From positions 1 through 5,931 of the forward strand of contig JAFTXB010000211.1 of the NCBI GenBank assembly GCA_017461825.1: a stretch of DNA of 5,931 bases, written 5' to 3'. The translations under genes and the position numbers were made by a program. The DNA comes from Clostridia bacterium. GTDB taxonomy: Bacteria > Bacillota > Clostridia > Oscillospirales > CAG-272. The notes under the pieces are model-generated. The model was not told the DNA's origin. It ran no database searches and worked only from the letters and a program-made list of their open reading frames with translations. The first letter of the stretch is position 1, and every line of letters starts with the position of its first letter. Positions 5,920 to 5,931 of the stretch are shown in pieces.

Positions 5920-5931
5920 GACGGTAATTCC

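Overview
The window looks like the chromosome of a Bacillota (Clostridia-type) bacterium. This is an inference from strong AGGAGG-like ribosome binding sites, a classic extended -10 promoter, a Rho-independent terminator, tight operons, moderate GC, and the protein families present. I cannot name the species. Five complete genes and one gene fragment fill almost all of it, and no gene-free stretch exceeds 300 bases.

Left edge (1-170): the last 36 codons of an unidentified gene on the + strand, closed by a strong intrinsic terminator.

Plus-strand unit (185-3206): a good sigma-A-type promoter leads into three closely packed genes. They encode an isochorismatase-family cysteine hydrolase (nicotinamidase-like), a radical SAM enzyme with a SPASM/twitch-like C-terminal region, and a two-pass membrane protein whose C-terminus is a Gly-rich stretch followed by five Cys-Ala repeats and one more Cys. 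The radical SAM gene and the membrane-protein gene are 3 nt apart, and the ribosome binding site of the second lies inside the first. SPASM-type radical SAM enzymes often install thioether or related crosslinks in Cys-rich peptides. The predicted topology puts the Cys tail in the cytosol, where such an enzyme works. I therefore infer that the tail may be the enzyme's substrate. This would be a RiPP-like modification of a membrane-anchored protein instead of a small free peptide, and it is the most interesting signal in the window.

Convergent junction (3207-3308): the plus unit meets a minus-strand operon across about 100 bp containing a perfect 12-bp hairpin.

Minus-strand unit (5919 down to 3309): deoC (deoxyribose-phosphate aldolase), a ribokinase-family (PfkB) sugar kinase 1 nt downstream, and an AEC-family permease starting with TTG 12 nt after that. 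Together they suggest uptake or salvage of a pentose, perhaps 2-deoxyribose. The sugar would be phosphorylated by the kinase and split by DeoC into glyceraldehyde-3-phosphate and acetaldehyde. The kinase's sugar preference and the permease's substrate are inferred from context only.
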